From Verrucomicrobiaceae bacterium (GTDB lineage Bacteria > Verrucomicrobiota > Verrucomicrobiia > Verrucomicrobiales > Verrucomicrobiaceae), in assembly GCA_947458455.1 (NCBI GenBank), contig CANGYJ010000001.1, positions 372,001 through 436,000 of the forward strand: a stretch of 64,000 nt of DNA. The letters are read 5' to 3'. The position numbers were made by a program, and so were the translations under genes. Below the pieces are notes generated by a model. The model made no database searches. It was not told where the DNA came from and was given only the letters and a program-made list of their open reading frames with translations. Below are positions 1-7,859 of this stretch, piece after piece (the first letter of the stretch is position 1; each line of letters begins with the position of its first letter).

Positions 1-1
1 G

Positions 2-304
2 ATCGAGTATCAACTCGCCTGCAACAAAGCCGATACCGCGCCGGAGTGGGGTCTCGCCTTGCTTGATACCGCGGGCGTCGAAGTGGGCTTCCTGCTCGTG
101 AATGCCGAAACAGGCCTCATCACGCATCAGCAGTGGGCCAGCCAAATGGCTGCCGCACCGAAGAGCGGCGATATCGAAGGCGGTGAAAAAGGTGCCCGAG
201 CGGCGCAGGAGGTCAAAGATGCCGCCCGCCGTGCCTGGAACTGGACCGATGGGGCTCGCAAGGAAACGAAGAGCTTCTTCAAAGAGCTGTTCCGCCGGAA
301 TTGA
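2..304 (+). CDS. Hypothetical protein, 3' part only
   Basis: The reading frame is open from the first bases of the window to a TGA at 302-304, so the start lies upstream. About 100 residues are visible. The first half is mixed hydrophobic (a GVEVGFLLVN stretch); the C-terminal half is charged and Lys/Arg/Ala-rich and ends in FKELFRRN. No recognisable domain, signal peptide or catalytic motif is present. A TTG at 59 could serve as an internal start, but coding-like sequence continues upstream of it, so a truncated gene is the better reading. Function unknown. Confidence 0.55.
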   Translation: MEYQLACNKADTAPEWGLALLDTAGVEVGFLLVNAETGLITHQQWASQMAAAPKSGDIEGGEKGARAAQEVKDAARRAWNWTDGARKETKSFFKELFRRN

Positions 305-574
305 TTGTCAGCCGAGCGCTGTTTGGAAACCCCTTCCAGTCTCTGTGTCCCTCCGTGATCTCTGTGGTCGAGCATCCAGCTTCGCCACAGATCGCAAGGC
401 CCCCTTGGGCCTGGGATGTGGAGCAGGGGTTCTTCTGGTTCCCCAAGCCAGATCGACAAGGGAATGGGGACAAAGGAATGATGGATGGGATTCCCCTGTC
501 CACATTCCTCTGTCTTCATCATGCAAGTTAGTCGGGAGGTGAACGAGGAAACCGAATCTTCGGACGAGGTTCAG
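305..574. other. Intergenic region with repeat-like text
   Basis: No convincing gene. The stretch contains a phrase of the type 'ctctgtgtccctccgtgat' near 340-365 and a G-rich then C-rich segment at about 460-520, both resembling the interspersed repeats elsewhere in the window. It separates a gene ending rightward from one ending leftward, so it probably also holds termination signals, though no hairpin with a T-tract is visible. Confidence 0.4.
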
Positions 575-2368
575 TTACTCGAGCTGAAGCTTTGCCAGCG
601 AGCTGTAAAGGCCGCCGGACTTCGCGATGAGTTCATCGTGCGTGCCTCGTTCGAGAATGGCCCCGCCTGACATGGCGAGGATCTGATCGCAACGGCGCAC
701 GGTGCTCAGGCGGTGGGCGATGATGATGCTCGTGCGGTTCTCCATGAGCTTATCGAGGGCATCCTGCACGAGACGTTCGCTTTCCGCATCGAGGCTGCTG
801 GTGGCTTCATCGAGGATGAGGATGGCCGGATCAGCGAGAATGGCTCTCGCGATGGCGAGGCGCTGGCGCTGGCCGCCGCTGAGCTGCGTGCCGCGATCTC
901 CGACGATGGTGTCGTAGCCTTCGGGGAGCTTGCTGATGTATTCATGCGCGTTCGCCTTCTTCGCCGCCGCGATGATGTCATCCTCGGACGCACCAGGGCG
1001 GCCGTAGGCGATGTTTTCGCGGATGCTTCCGCCAAACAAGAGCACCTCCTGCGGCACGAGGGCCAGGTTACGGCGCAGCGTGGTGAGGGAGAAGTCTTTG
1101 ATCGGTTGGCCGTCGATGAGGATCTCGCCGCTGGTGGGATCGTAGAAGCGGAAGAGCAGGGAGATGCTCGTCGATTTCCCGCTGCCGCTCGGACCGACGA
1201 GGGCGATGCGCTGGCCCGCTTTGGCGGTGAGGTTAAAGTCTCGTAGCACCGTGACGTCTGGCCGCGTGGGATAGGCAAAGCTGATGCCACGCATCTCGAT
1301 CTCGCCGTGAAAGCGCTTTTCCGGCGTGGGGCTGGCATCGGTGGGTTCCGTCTCGTCTTTGAGCAACTCGCGGACACGCTCGGTGGCTCCGAGTGCCCGT
1401 TGAAGCTGGGTGATGAGTTCCGGGAACTGCATGAAGGACGCCGCGATCATGCCGCTGAGCCCGGCGAACTGCGTCAGCTCATCGCGACCAATTTCATGAT
1501 GCTCCAGCATGCGCATGGCAAACCAGGTGACGAGGATCAGCGCCAAGCTGAAGGCGAAGATGATGAAGGCGATGAAGGAGGCCCTCGGCGCGGCGGCACG
1601 GATCACGGTGCGCAGGTATTCGCCGAGGTTTTTCTCGTAGCGGGCGATCTCGAAGGCCTCGTTGCGGAAGGCTTTCACGCTCACGATGCTTTGCAGCGAC
1701 TCATCCACGACGACCTGCGTGGCTGCGAGGTTGTCCTGCGCCTTGCGGGTGAGCTTGCGGATGCGGGTGCCAAAGATGGCGATGAGCACGATGACGACCG
1801 GGATGGTGCCCACCATGAACAAGGAGAGCTTCACACTCATCTGCAAAATGAGCACGAGGCAGATCGAAAGCATCACCGTGTGCCGGATGAGCATCGGGAT
1901 GGTCACCACGAGCGTTTCACGCATGGCCTCCACATCGTTCGCGAGGCGCGAGGCGAGCTCGCCCACGCGGCGGGCATTCAAAATGCCCATCGGCAGACGG
2001 ATGATCTTGCTGAAGGTGTCCTTCCGCAGCGCCGCCAGCGCCCCTTCGGAGGCCTTGGCGAACAAAAGAATGCGCCAGAAGGCGATGAAGGCCTGCGCTG
2101 CCACGATGGCGACGAGAGTCCAGCATTTCTCTTCCAGCCTGGCCATCCATTCTGGCCCGGTCGCACCTCCGAGACCTTCACCCGCGAGGGCGGTGAGTTC
2201 CTTGATGAAAAAAACGGTCAGTCCTCCCGTGATCGCGAGGGCGATGAGGGCAGGGATGAAGACCCCAAAATGCGGGCGGAGGTAATGAAGGAAAAAGCCG
2301 GCATCGCGCCAGGCGGCGCTGTCCCAGAGTTTTTTGCTCGCACGTTCTTGATCAGGCTTGGTAGGCAT
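575..2368 (-). CDS. ABC transporter, fused permease-ATPase (MsbA-type exporter)
   Basis: A 597-residue half-transporter. The N-terminal half (about residues 25-310) is a six-helix exporter-type membrane domain; the C-terminal half is the nucleotide-binding domain. Visible motifs are Walker A GPSGSGKST near residue 391, the signature LSGGQRQRLAIARA near 494, Walker B ILILDEATSSLD near 515-522 and the H-loop IIIAHRLST near 547. A homodimer would couple ATP hydrolysis to export of a lipid, peptide or drug; lipid A-type flippase activity is possible but the substrate cannot be read from sequence. The ATG at 2368 (MPTKPDQERASKK) is preferred over a further-upstream in-frame start, because the extra 21 residues look non-coding. 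The gene stands alone, followed downstream by the convergent end of the first gene. Confidence 0.9.
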   Translation of the reverse strand: MPTKPDQERASKKLWDSAAWRDAGFFLHYLRPHFGVFIPALIALAITGGLTVFFIKELTALAGEGLGGATGPEWMARLEEKCWTLVAIVAAQAFIAFWRILLFAKASEGALAALRKDTFSKIIRLPMGILNARRVGELASRLANDVEAMRETLVVTIPMLIRHTVMLSICLVLILQMSVKLSLFMVGTIPVVIVLIAIFGTRIRKLTRKAQDNLAATQVVVDESLQSIVSVKAFRNEAFEIARYEKNLGEYLRTVIRAAAPRASFIAFIIFAFSLALILVTWFAMRMLEHHEIGRDELTQFAGLSGMIAASFMQFPELITQLQRALGATERVRELLKDETEPTDASPTPEKRFHGEIEMRGISFAYPTRPDVTVLRDFNLTAKAGQRIALVGPSGSGKSTSISLLFRFYDPTSGEILIDGQPIKDFSLTTLRRNLALVPQEVLLFGGSIRENIAYGRPGASEDDIIAAAKKANAHEYISKLPEGYDTIVGDRGTQLSGGQRQRLAIARAILADPAILILDEATSSLDAESERLVQDALDKLMENRTSIIIAHRLSTVRRCDQILAMSGGAILERGTHDELIAKSGGLYSSLAKLQLE

Positions 2369-2437
2369 TGGAGGGCCGGGATTTCGTGCCCGGCTGCTGC
2401 CTGCGCAAGGGGTTTGCGCTCGAAATGCCAAAGGCGT

Positions 2438-3409
2438 TTACTTCCGTGCCTCCGCCAGCGCCTTATCCATCACCTCTTTGAGCGTCACCTCAGCGCCGCC
2501 ACGGCGTTTACTCTCATCGGCGGCTTCCATGAAGGCGTAGATTTCGAGGGTTTCTTCCGCCGTCACAGGCATCACGCCCGTGCGGAAGAAATGCACGATG
2601 GAGAAGAGCAGGGGATCATAGCCCTCGTATTTGCCGACGGTGGCGTCCTCACCTTTGTCGCCCACGGCTTTGCCACCGTAGCCCTTGGATTCGGTGAATG
2701 TGCCGGTGCGGCCGCCTTCCCAGGTGCCGGTGACGGTGATCTTGCCATCGGGGGTGGTTCCGCGTTTCACGCCCTGGCAGCCGGTGCCCATGAGGGTGAA
2801 AAGGGATTCCACGCCGTGGATGCCGTACCAGAAGAGGTCGGGATGATGCTCTTCGAGGCTCGCGGGGCTGGTGGTCTCCGCCTTGCTCACGCGGCCCATG
2901 CTGCCATTGCGCACGGCTTGGGAGGCTTTGCCAAAACGCAGCGAGGAGGAGGAGAAGACGGGAATGCCTGCCTTCTTCGCCGCGTCGAAAATCTTGATCG
3001 CGTCCACCAGGGTGCCCGCGATGGGTTTGTCGATGAAGACCGGTTTGTGGGCTTCGAGGCAGGGAAGGAGCTGTTCGAGGTGCGGACGACCATCATTCGA
3101 TTCGAGGAAGACCACGTCCACCTTGTCGAGCAGGGCATCAATGCTGGGCACGATCTCCACGCCGAGCTTTTTCACCTGCTCGATGTATTCCGGCACGCGT
3201 TTCGTGCTCGATTCGATGTCCTTCGAGCCCTGCGGATAGGCCGCCACGATGCGCAGGCCCATGACCTCTGGCTTCTGCGGGTCGGTGTTGCAGGTTTTGG
3301 TGAAGGCGACGGCGTGGGAGGTATCGAGGCCGATGATGCCAGCGCGGATATTTTGGGCGGCGGCAGTGGCGGTGAGAGCGGCGAGGGCGAGGAGCGTGCG
3401 GAAGATCAT
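2438..3409 (-). CDS. Secreted Gfo/Idh/MocA-family oxidoreductase
   Basis: About 323 residues. It starts with a Sec signal peptide (MIFRTLLALAALTATAAA, cleavage probably after AAA/Q), so the protein is exported. The mature part begins with a Rossmann-like strand (RAGIIGLDTSH) and contains VFIDKPIAG, the counterpart of the family's conserved EKP motif, where the Lys is normally catalytic. The nucleotide loop is not a canonical GxGxxG, so cofactor use is uncertain. Exported members of this family are common in Planctomycetes and Verrucomicrobia and are thought to act on sugars, but the substrate is unknown. The ATG at 3409 is chosen because it places the signal peptide at the N-terminus. It is transcribed toward the ABC exporter 69 bp away. 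Confidence 0.85.
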   Translation of the reverse strand: MIFRTLLALAALTATAAAQNIRAGIIGLDTSHAVAFTKTCNTDPQKPEVMGLRIVAAYPQGSKDIESSTKRVPEYIEQVKKLGVEIVPSIDALLDKVDVVFLESNDGRPHLEQLLPCLEAHKPVFIDKPIAGTLVDAIKIFDAAKKAGIPVFSSSSLRFGKASQAVRNGSMGRVSKAETTSPASLEEHHPDLFWYGIHGVESLFTLMGTGCQGVKRGTTPDGKITVTGTWEGGRTGTFTESKGYGGKAVGDKGEDATVGKYEGYDPLLFSIVHFFRTGVMPVTAEETLEIYAFMEAADESKRRGGAEVTLKEVMDKALAEARK

Positions 3410-3693
3410 GCGCGGGAGACTACGCCGCCCGGCGGCAGTCCTCGCAGAGGGGTTCAACCTTCATTCAGAAAAGCTTTACCACGGAATACACTGAATACAC
3501 GGAATGAAGGAGATCTACAGCGCTGCGGGAACTGGCTCAGAGGTTCCTCCCTCATTGTTTTTCCATGTGTTCCGTGTCTTCAGTGGATTTTCCCATCTCG
3601 GATTTCGGGTTTCAATTTTCAAAAGCCCTGAAAGCTCAAAAAACTCACGAAGCTTGCTTCACGGCCCCGGCTTGCCACGATGAGACAAACCTC
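3410..3693. repeat. Divergent intergenic region with an interspersed repeat
   Basis: Between the divergently transcribed oxidoreductase and menF. It carries a phrase at about 3478-3505 (accacggaatacactgaat type) and its approximate inverse at about 3563-3590 (atgtgttccgtgtcttcag), forming a loose long inverted repeat. The same wording recurs near 54620-54680. Promoters for both genes must lie here, but no clear -35/-10 pair stands out. Confidence 0.5.
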
Positions 3694-4719
3694 ATGACTG
3701 ACTTTGCTTTGTTCCGCCTTCCCGATGGACGAGCGTGGCTCGGCGAGGGGCCTTTCACGGCCCACGCCACCGCGCCTGCCGGAGGTGGGGCCTTTTACAT
3801 CAACGACTTCGATTTGTCCGACCCGCAGCCCTGGAAGCAGCCCGCCAAGCTACATGCCCTCACGCTCGAAAATCACGCGGCTTTGCTGCATGTGAATGGA
3901 GCGCAGCCACCGGTCATCAACTGGGCCAAGCCCGCTACCGAGTGGTTCAAGATGGCCTTCCGCCGCATCCGCCGCGAGGTGCAGGCTCGGCGACTCGAAA
4001 AAATGGTGCCCGTTTTGACCGAGGTCGGCTCGCTGGCCTCCGGCAGCCCGATGAAGCTCATTGAGCGCATCTTGAGCTCGCCCTCCAACATGTGGGCCTA
4101 TGCGCATCTGAATGATGGCAATGGCTTCCTCGGTGCCACGCCTGAGCTGCTGTTCCGCGTGCGGGGTGACGAACTCGAAACGATGGCACTCGCTGGCACC
4201 GCCAAGCCAGGCAGCAGCGTGGAGAGCTTTCAAAACGACGTGAAGGAGATCGACGAGCACGAAATCGTCGTGCGTTACCTCACCGATCGTCTCACCCAGC
4301 TCGGCACGGTGTCTCGCGAGCCTCGCCAGCTCTGCCAGACCTCCGGCCTTACGCATTTCCAGAGCCGCATCACGGTGAAACTCAGCCAGCAGGCCGATCC
4401 AGCCTCGTTGGTGCCGTTTTTGCATCCCACACCAGCCGTCGGCTGCCTCCCGCGCAACGATGCCACGCTCGACCGCCTTCGCGATTACCGCCGTCAGTTG
4501 AAGGTGCCTTTGTTTTTCGGGGCTCCCTTTGGCTTTGTGGAGCCGGTGAGTGGCACCACGCACCTCGTCGTCGCCATTCGTGGCATCGCCTGCGAGAGCG
4601 GTCAGGTGAAACTGCCCTCCGGCTGCGGCATCGTCGGCGGCAGTGCTTTCGATCACGAATGGCGTGAGCTTCGCCTGAAGCGCGAGGCCGTTCTCCGCCT
4701 CCTCGGCCTGCAAGCATGA
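3694..4719 (+). CDS. menF: Isochorismate synthase MenF
   Basis: A 341-residue chorismate-utilising enzyme. It converts chorismate to isochorismate, the first committed step of classical menaquinone synthesis, in the cytoplasm and with Mg2+. Family landmarks are present in order: GATPELLFRV near residue 147, ELETMALAGTAKPG near 161-174, DEHEIVVRYL near 187, HLVVAIRGI near 290 and GCGIVGGSAFDHEWRE near 310-326. The ATG at 3694 (MTDFALFRLPDG) is chosen; the in-frame extension upstream runs through the repeat. The stop overlaps the start of menD by 4 bp (ATGA), so the two are translationally coupled and the neighbour supports MenF over salicylate or anthranilate synthase. It is shorter than E. 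coli MenF (431 residues), lacking much of the N-terminal region. Confidence 0.88.
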   Translation: MTDFALFRLPDGRAWLGEGPFTAHATAPAGGGAFYINDFDLSDPQPWKQPAKLHALTLENHAALLHVNGAQPPVINWAKPATEWFKMAFRRIRREVQARRLEKMVPVLTEVGSLASGSPMKLIERILSSPSNMWAYAHLNDGNGFLGATPELLFRVRGDELETMALAGTAKPGSSVESFQNDVKEIDEHEIVVRYLTDRLTQLGTVSREPRQLCQTSGLTHFQSRITVKLSQQADPASLVPFLHPTPAVGCLPRNDATLDRLRDYRRQLKVPLFFGAPFGFVEPVSGTTHLVVAIRGIACESGQVKLPSGCGIVGGSAFDHEWRELRLKREAVLRLLGLQA

Positions 4720-6353
4720 CGCAGCACCAGCTCATCACCCACACGCTGGAGCTCCTGGCCCGCCTCGGCGTGCGTGAGGTGTGTGTGGCCGCTGGTGCTC
4801 GCAATGCCCCGCTTGTGGCTGCGCTGGCGGATAGCACTGGCGTGACGCTTTGGAACTTTTTCGAGGAACGCAGCGCCGCCTTTTTTGCCCTCGGCCGCAT
4901 CCTCGTAGATCGCCTGCCCGTGGCCGTCGTCACCACCAGCGGCACCGCCGCCGCCGAGCTGCTCCCCGCGACCATCGAGGCCTACTACCAGGGCCTCCCC
5001 CTCATCCTCGTCACCGCCGACCGCCCCGAGCGCTTCCGCCACAGCGGCGCTCCCCAAGCCATTGAGCAGGAAGGCATCTTCGGCGTCTATGCGCAGTCTT
5101 TGGATCAAACCGATGACCTCAGCGGGCCGCTCCACTTCAATCTCTGCCTCGATGAGCCGCTCACGCCTGCACCCGGCATCGACTTCACCGCCCCAGCCCG
5201 CATCGCTGCGGGCGGGCACCGCCTATCGCCCACCGCTCACCCGGCTCCAATTGCATCTCTGCCAACGACCGCCCAGCTCATCCTCGCCGCCGGCCTCCAT
5301 CCCGATGACGCCGCGCTCGTGGCTCCGGCACTCGCCCGGCTCCGCCTGCCCATCGTGGCCGAAGCCACCGCCAATCTGCATCTCTTTCCCGAACTGCATC
5401 CGCTTCTCGTTCATGGGGGTGAAAAGGCCCTGAAGCATCTTCAGGCCGAAAAGCTCCTTCGCCTCGGTGCCGTGCCGAGCTGGCGTTTTTGGCGTGACCT
5501 CGAAACCCAGCCCGAAATCGAGGTCATGAACTTCTCCCGCGTTTCCTTCCCCGGTCTCGCTAGGAAGGAAAACGTCACCACCCATCCGCTGGAAGCTGTT
5601 TTGGGGCTGGAAGCCGAGAATGGAGGAACTGAGAATGGAGGAACTGAAAATGGCAAAAGGCAGGAGCCTCCGGGCCATTCCTCCATTCTGACCCATTCTC
5701 CATTTTCAGTTCCTCCATGCTCCCCGAGTGACTCGACCTCAATTTCAAACTCCGAAAGGCCCGCAGAACTCAAGCCCGACTTCGAGAGCCACCCTATCTC
5801 CGAGCCTTCCTGGATGCATCACCTTCACGAGGCCCTCCCATCAGGCGCACGCGTCTTCCTCGGCAACAGCCTTCCCATCCGCGAGTGGAATCTCGTCATG
5901 TCGATGCCAGCGAAGGGTATCCACTTTTATGCCAATCGCGGGGCCAACGGCATCGACGGCCTCATCTCCACCTTCCTCGGCGTGGCCGCCTCCAGTGAAA
6001 ACGAGTCCTGGCTCATCCTTGGCGACCTCAGCGCCCTTTACGATCTCGCCGCGCCGTGGGTTTTATCGCAGCTCGCCAACCCGAAGGTCCGCCTCGTCAT
6101 CATCAACAACGGCGGCGGGAAGATCTTCTCCCGCGTCGCCTCCTTGCGCGACCTCCCGGCCAACGCTCGCCACATCATCGAGAACCGCCACTCGATGAGC
6201 TTCGAGCCCTTCGCCAAGCTCTGGGGCCTCGACTACCTCCTCGTGCAAAACCCCGCCGACCTCGGTGAGCTGTCCGATGGTCCCGTGATCCTCGAAATCC
6301 GACCCGATCCAGATCAGACCGAGGCGTTCTGGGCCGCGTGGCAGGGCCGGTAA
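4716..6353 (+). CDS. menD: SEPHCHC synthase MenD with an in-frame repeat insert
   Basis: A 545-residue thiamine-diphosphate enzyme that joins isochorismate and 2-oxoglutarate to form SEPHCHC in menaquinone synthesis. The N-terminal domain has RNAPLVAAL and the cofactor-activating Glu motif EERSAAFFALG. The C-terminal domain has NRGANGIDG near residue 407, the metal-binding GDLSALYDL and NNGGGKIFS. Between the central and C-terminal domains, residues about 301-337 are low complexity (three repeats of ENGGT/ENGK, then a Pro/Ser-rich tail). They are encoded by a palindromic repeat element at 5616-5718. Without it the enzyme would be about 505 residues, against 556 in E. coli. The insert keeps the frame and all catalytic motifs are present, so the enzyme is probably functional. 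Confidence 0.9.
   Translation: MTQHQLITHTLELLARLGVREVCVAAGARNAPLVAALADSTGVTLWNFFEERSAAFFALGRILVDRLPVAVVTTSGTAAAELLPATIEAYYQGLPLILVTADRPERFRHSGAPQAIEQEGIFGVYAQSLDQTDDLSGPLHFNLCLDEPLTPAPGIDFTAPARIAAGGHRLSPTAHPAPIASLPTTAQLILAAGLHPDDAALVAPALARLRLPIVAEATANLHLFPELHPLLVHGGEKALKHLQAEKLLRLGAVPSWRFWRDLETQPEIEVMNFSRVSFPGLARKENVTTHPLEAVLGLEAENGGTENGGTENGKRQEPPGHSSILTHSPFSVPPCSPSDSTSISNSERPAELKPDFESHPISEPSWMHHLHEALPSGARVFLGNSLPIREWNLVMSMPAKGIHFYANRGANGIDGLISTFLGVAASSENESWLILGDLSALYDLAAPWVLSQLANPKVRLVIINNGGGKIFSRVASLRDLPANARHIIENRHSMSFEPFAKLWGLDYLLVQNPADLGELSDGPVILEIRPDPDQTEAFWAAWQGR
5616..5718. repeat. Palindromic repeat element inside menD
   Basis: Two tandem 15-bp units (gagaatggaggaact at 5616-5630 and 5631-5645) run into a perfect 19-bp inverted repeat: atggaggaactgaaaatgg at 5635-5653 pairs with 5700-5718. 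The middle contains ggcaggagcctcc. It begins exactly on a menD codon boundary (codon 301). A partial relative lies just downstream of menD at 6415-6451, showing this is an interspersed element and not menD sequence. Confidence 0.85.
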
Positions 6354-6497
6354 ACAGGTCGAGAAGCATCCCACCGCCTCAAGGAGAGGCACTTGCCAAG
6401 TGCCGTGTTCCGAGATGGAATTGAAAATGGCAAATGGCGGTAGCCTCCGCGTTCTGAAAATCCCTGAAAGACCCGCTCCAGCCTGCGTTTAAGCGCC
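6354..6497. repeat. Intergenic repeat related to the menD insert
   Basis: Contains the palindrome ggcacttgccaagtgcc at 6388-6404 and, at 6415-6451, a sequence sharing gaaaatggcaaa and the agcctccg core with the element inside menD. No gene is visible. Confidence 0.6.
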
Positions 6498-7796
6498 ATG
6501 AACGCGCTTCCCCACTCCTGCGAAGACCTGACCCGCCGTCACTTTGCCAGCCGCCTTGCGAAAACCTGCCTCGGCGTCTCCGTGATGAATGGCCTCGCAT
6601 CTCGCGGTCTGGCCGCGCCCTTTGCGGAGGCTTCCAAGCTGAAGCAGGCGGCCACGGCGAAGCGGGTCATTTACCTCTACATGAGCGGCGGCATGAGCCA
6701 CCTCGATACCTTTGGCGTGGTGCCTGGAGCGGATACGATGGGCTCCACGAAGACCATCGACACCTCCGCCAAGGGCGTGCCGATCAGCGAATACCTGCCG
6801 CACACTGCGAAGACGTTGCATCGCGGCGTCATCATCAACTCCCTCAGTTCCACGCAGGGTGCCCACGCCGAGGGAAACTACTTCCAGCACACCAGCTACA
6901 CCATGCGCGGTGCCACCCGCCATCCCACGATGGGGGCTTGGTTGCAAAAATTCCAAGGCAAAGGAAACCCCGACCTCCCCGGCACCGTCGTCATCACCGG
7001 CGATAGCCGCCATGCGGGCGGCGGTTTCTTCGAGCCGACCTTCCAGCCGCTGCTACTAAACGATCCCGCTCGCGGTCTGCAAAACAGCCGCATGCCCGCC
7101 AGCCTCAGTGAGTCCGATTTCGATTACCGCCGCAGCCTTTCCGCCCGTCTCGACCAGTCCTTCCAACAGGCTTACGACTACAAAGGCGTCAAAGCCTATG
7201 CCGAGGCCTACAAAGACGCCATCAAGGTGATGAAGAGCGAGGACCTCGCGGCTTTCGACCTCTCCAAAGAATCGCCGGATATGCATGCCGCCTATGGCGA
7301 GGGCAATTTCGCCCAAGGTTGTCTTCTCGCCCGCCGCCTCATCGAGCATGGTGTGCGCTTTGTGGAGGTCAGCCTCGGCGGTTGGGACACCCATCAGGAC
7401 AACTTCGTCCGCGTGCCCGAGAAGTGCGGCGAACTCGATCAGGCCCTCGGTGCGCTCATCACCGATCTCGAACGCCGCGGCCTGCTCGATGACACCCTCG
7501 TCGTGCTCACCTCCGAGTTCGGCCGCACCCCGAAAATCAATCAAAACGAAGGCCGCGATCATTACCCGAAGGCCTTCAGTTCCGTCCTCTGGGGCGGCGG
7601 CGTCCAAGGCGGCCGCGTCTATGGCAAGACCGACAAAGGCATCTCCGTCACCGAAGACGGCGTCAGCGTGCCCGACTTCAACGCCACCATCGCCTACGCC
7701 CTCGGCCTACCGCTCGACCTCGTGCTCTACTCGCCCTCCAAGCGCCCCTTCACCGTCTCCGACAAGGGTAAGCCGATCACCACGCTCTTCAGCTAA
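6498..7796 (+). CDS. DUF1501 family protein, exported
   Basis: A 432-residue member of DUF1501, a family placed near the alkaline-phosphatase/sulfatase fold and very abundant in Planctomycetes and Verrucomicrobia. The N-terminus (TRRHFASRLAKTCLGVSV) resembles a twin-arginine signal. Typical motifs are MSGGMSHLDTFG near residue 62, GGWDTHQDNF near 294, TSEFGRTPKIN near 336 and GRDHYPKAFS just after it. The Asp/His residues in these motifs are the likely metal ligands. Members usually sit beside DUF1549/DUF1553 cytochrome proteins or sulfatases and are thought to help degrade polymers, but no biochemical role is established. A second member lies at 9721-11076, on the other side of an esterase gene. 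Confidence 0.9.
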   Translation: MNALPHSCEDLTRRHFASRLAKTCLGVSVMNGLASRGLAAPFAEASKLKQAATAKRVIYLYMSGGMSHLDTFGVVPGADTMGSTKTIDTSAKGVPISEYLPHTAKTLHRGVIINSLSSTQGAHAEGNYFQHTSYTMRGATRHPTMGAWLQKFQGKGNPDLPGTVVITGDSRHAGGGFFEPTFQPLLLNDPARGLQNSRMPASLSESDFDYRRSLSARLDQSFQQAYDYKGVKAYAEAYKDAIKVMKSEDLAAFDLSKESPDMHAAYGEGNFAQGCLLARRLIEHGVRFVEVSLGGWDTHQDNFVRVPEKCGELDQALGALITDLERRGLLDDTLVVLTSEFGRTPKINQNEGRDHYPKAFSSVLWGGGVQGGRVYGKTDKGISVTEDGVSVPDFNATIAYALGLPLDLVLYSPSKRPFTVSDKGKPITTLFS

Positions 7797-7806
7797 AGGA
7801 AAGTGG

Positions 7807-7827
7807 CACGGGTTTTCAACCTGTGCA
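7807..7827. terminator. Hairpin between convergent genes
   Basis: Arms gcacgggtt (7807-7815) and aacctgtgc (7819-7827) pair with one G-U and a 3-nt loop. It lies between two convergent genes, 11 bp after the DUF1501 stop, so it may end transcription from either side. There is no T-tract, and it could equally be another interspersed palindrome. Confidence 0.4.
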
Positions 7828-7859
7828 TGCCAGCGCTCCGCTCACACCCAAGAGGATTC

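Noticed and set aside
1307..3631. A 774-codon open frame on the plus strand opposite the ABC transporter and oxidoreductase genes
   Set aside because: It is antisense to two well-supported genes, is rich in His/Arg/Gly/Glu as expected from the complement of GC-rich codons, and shows no domain.
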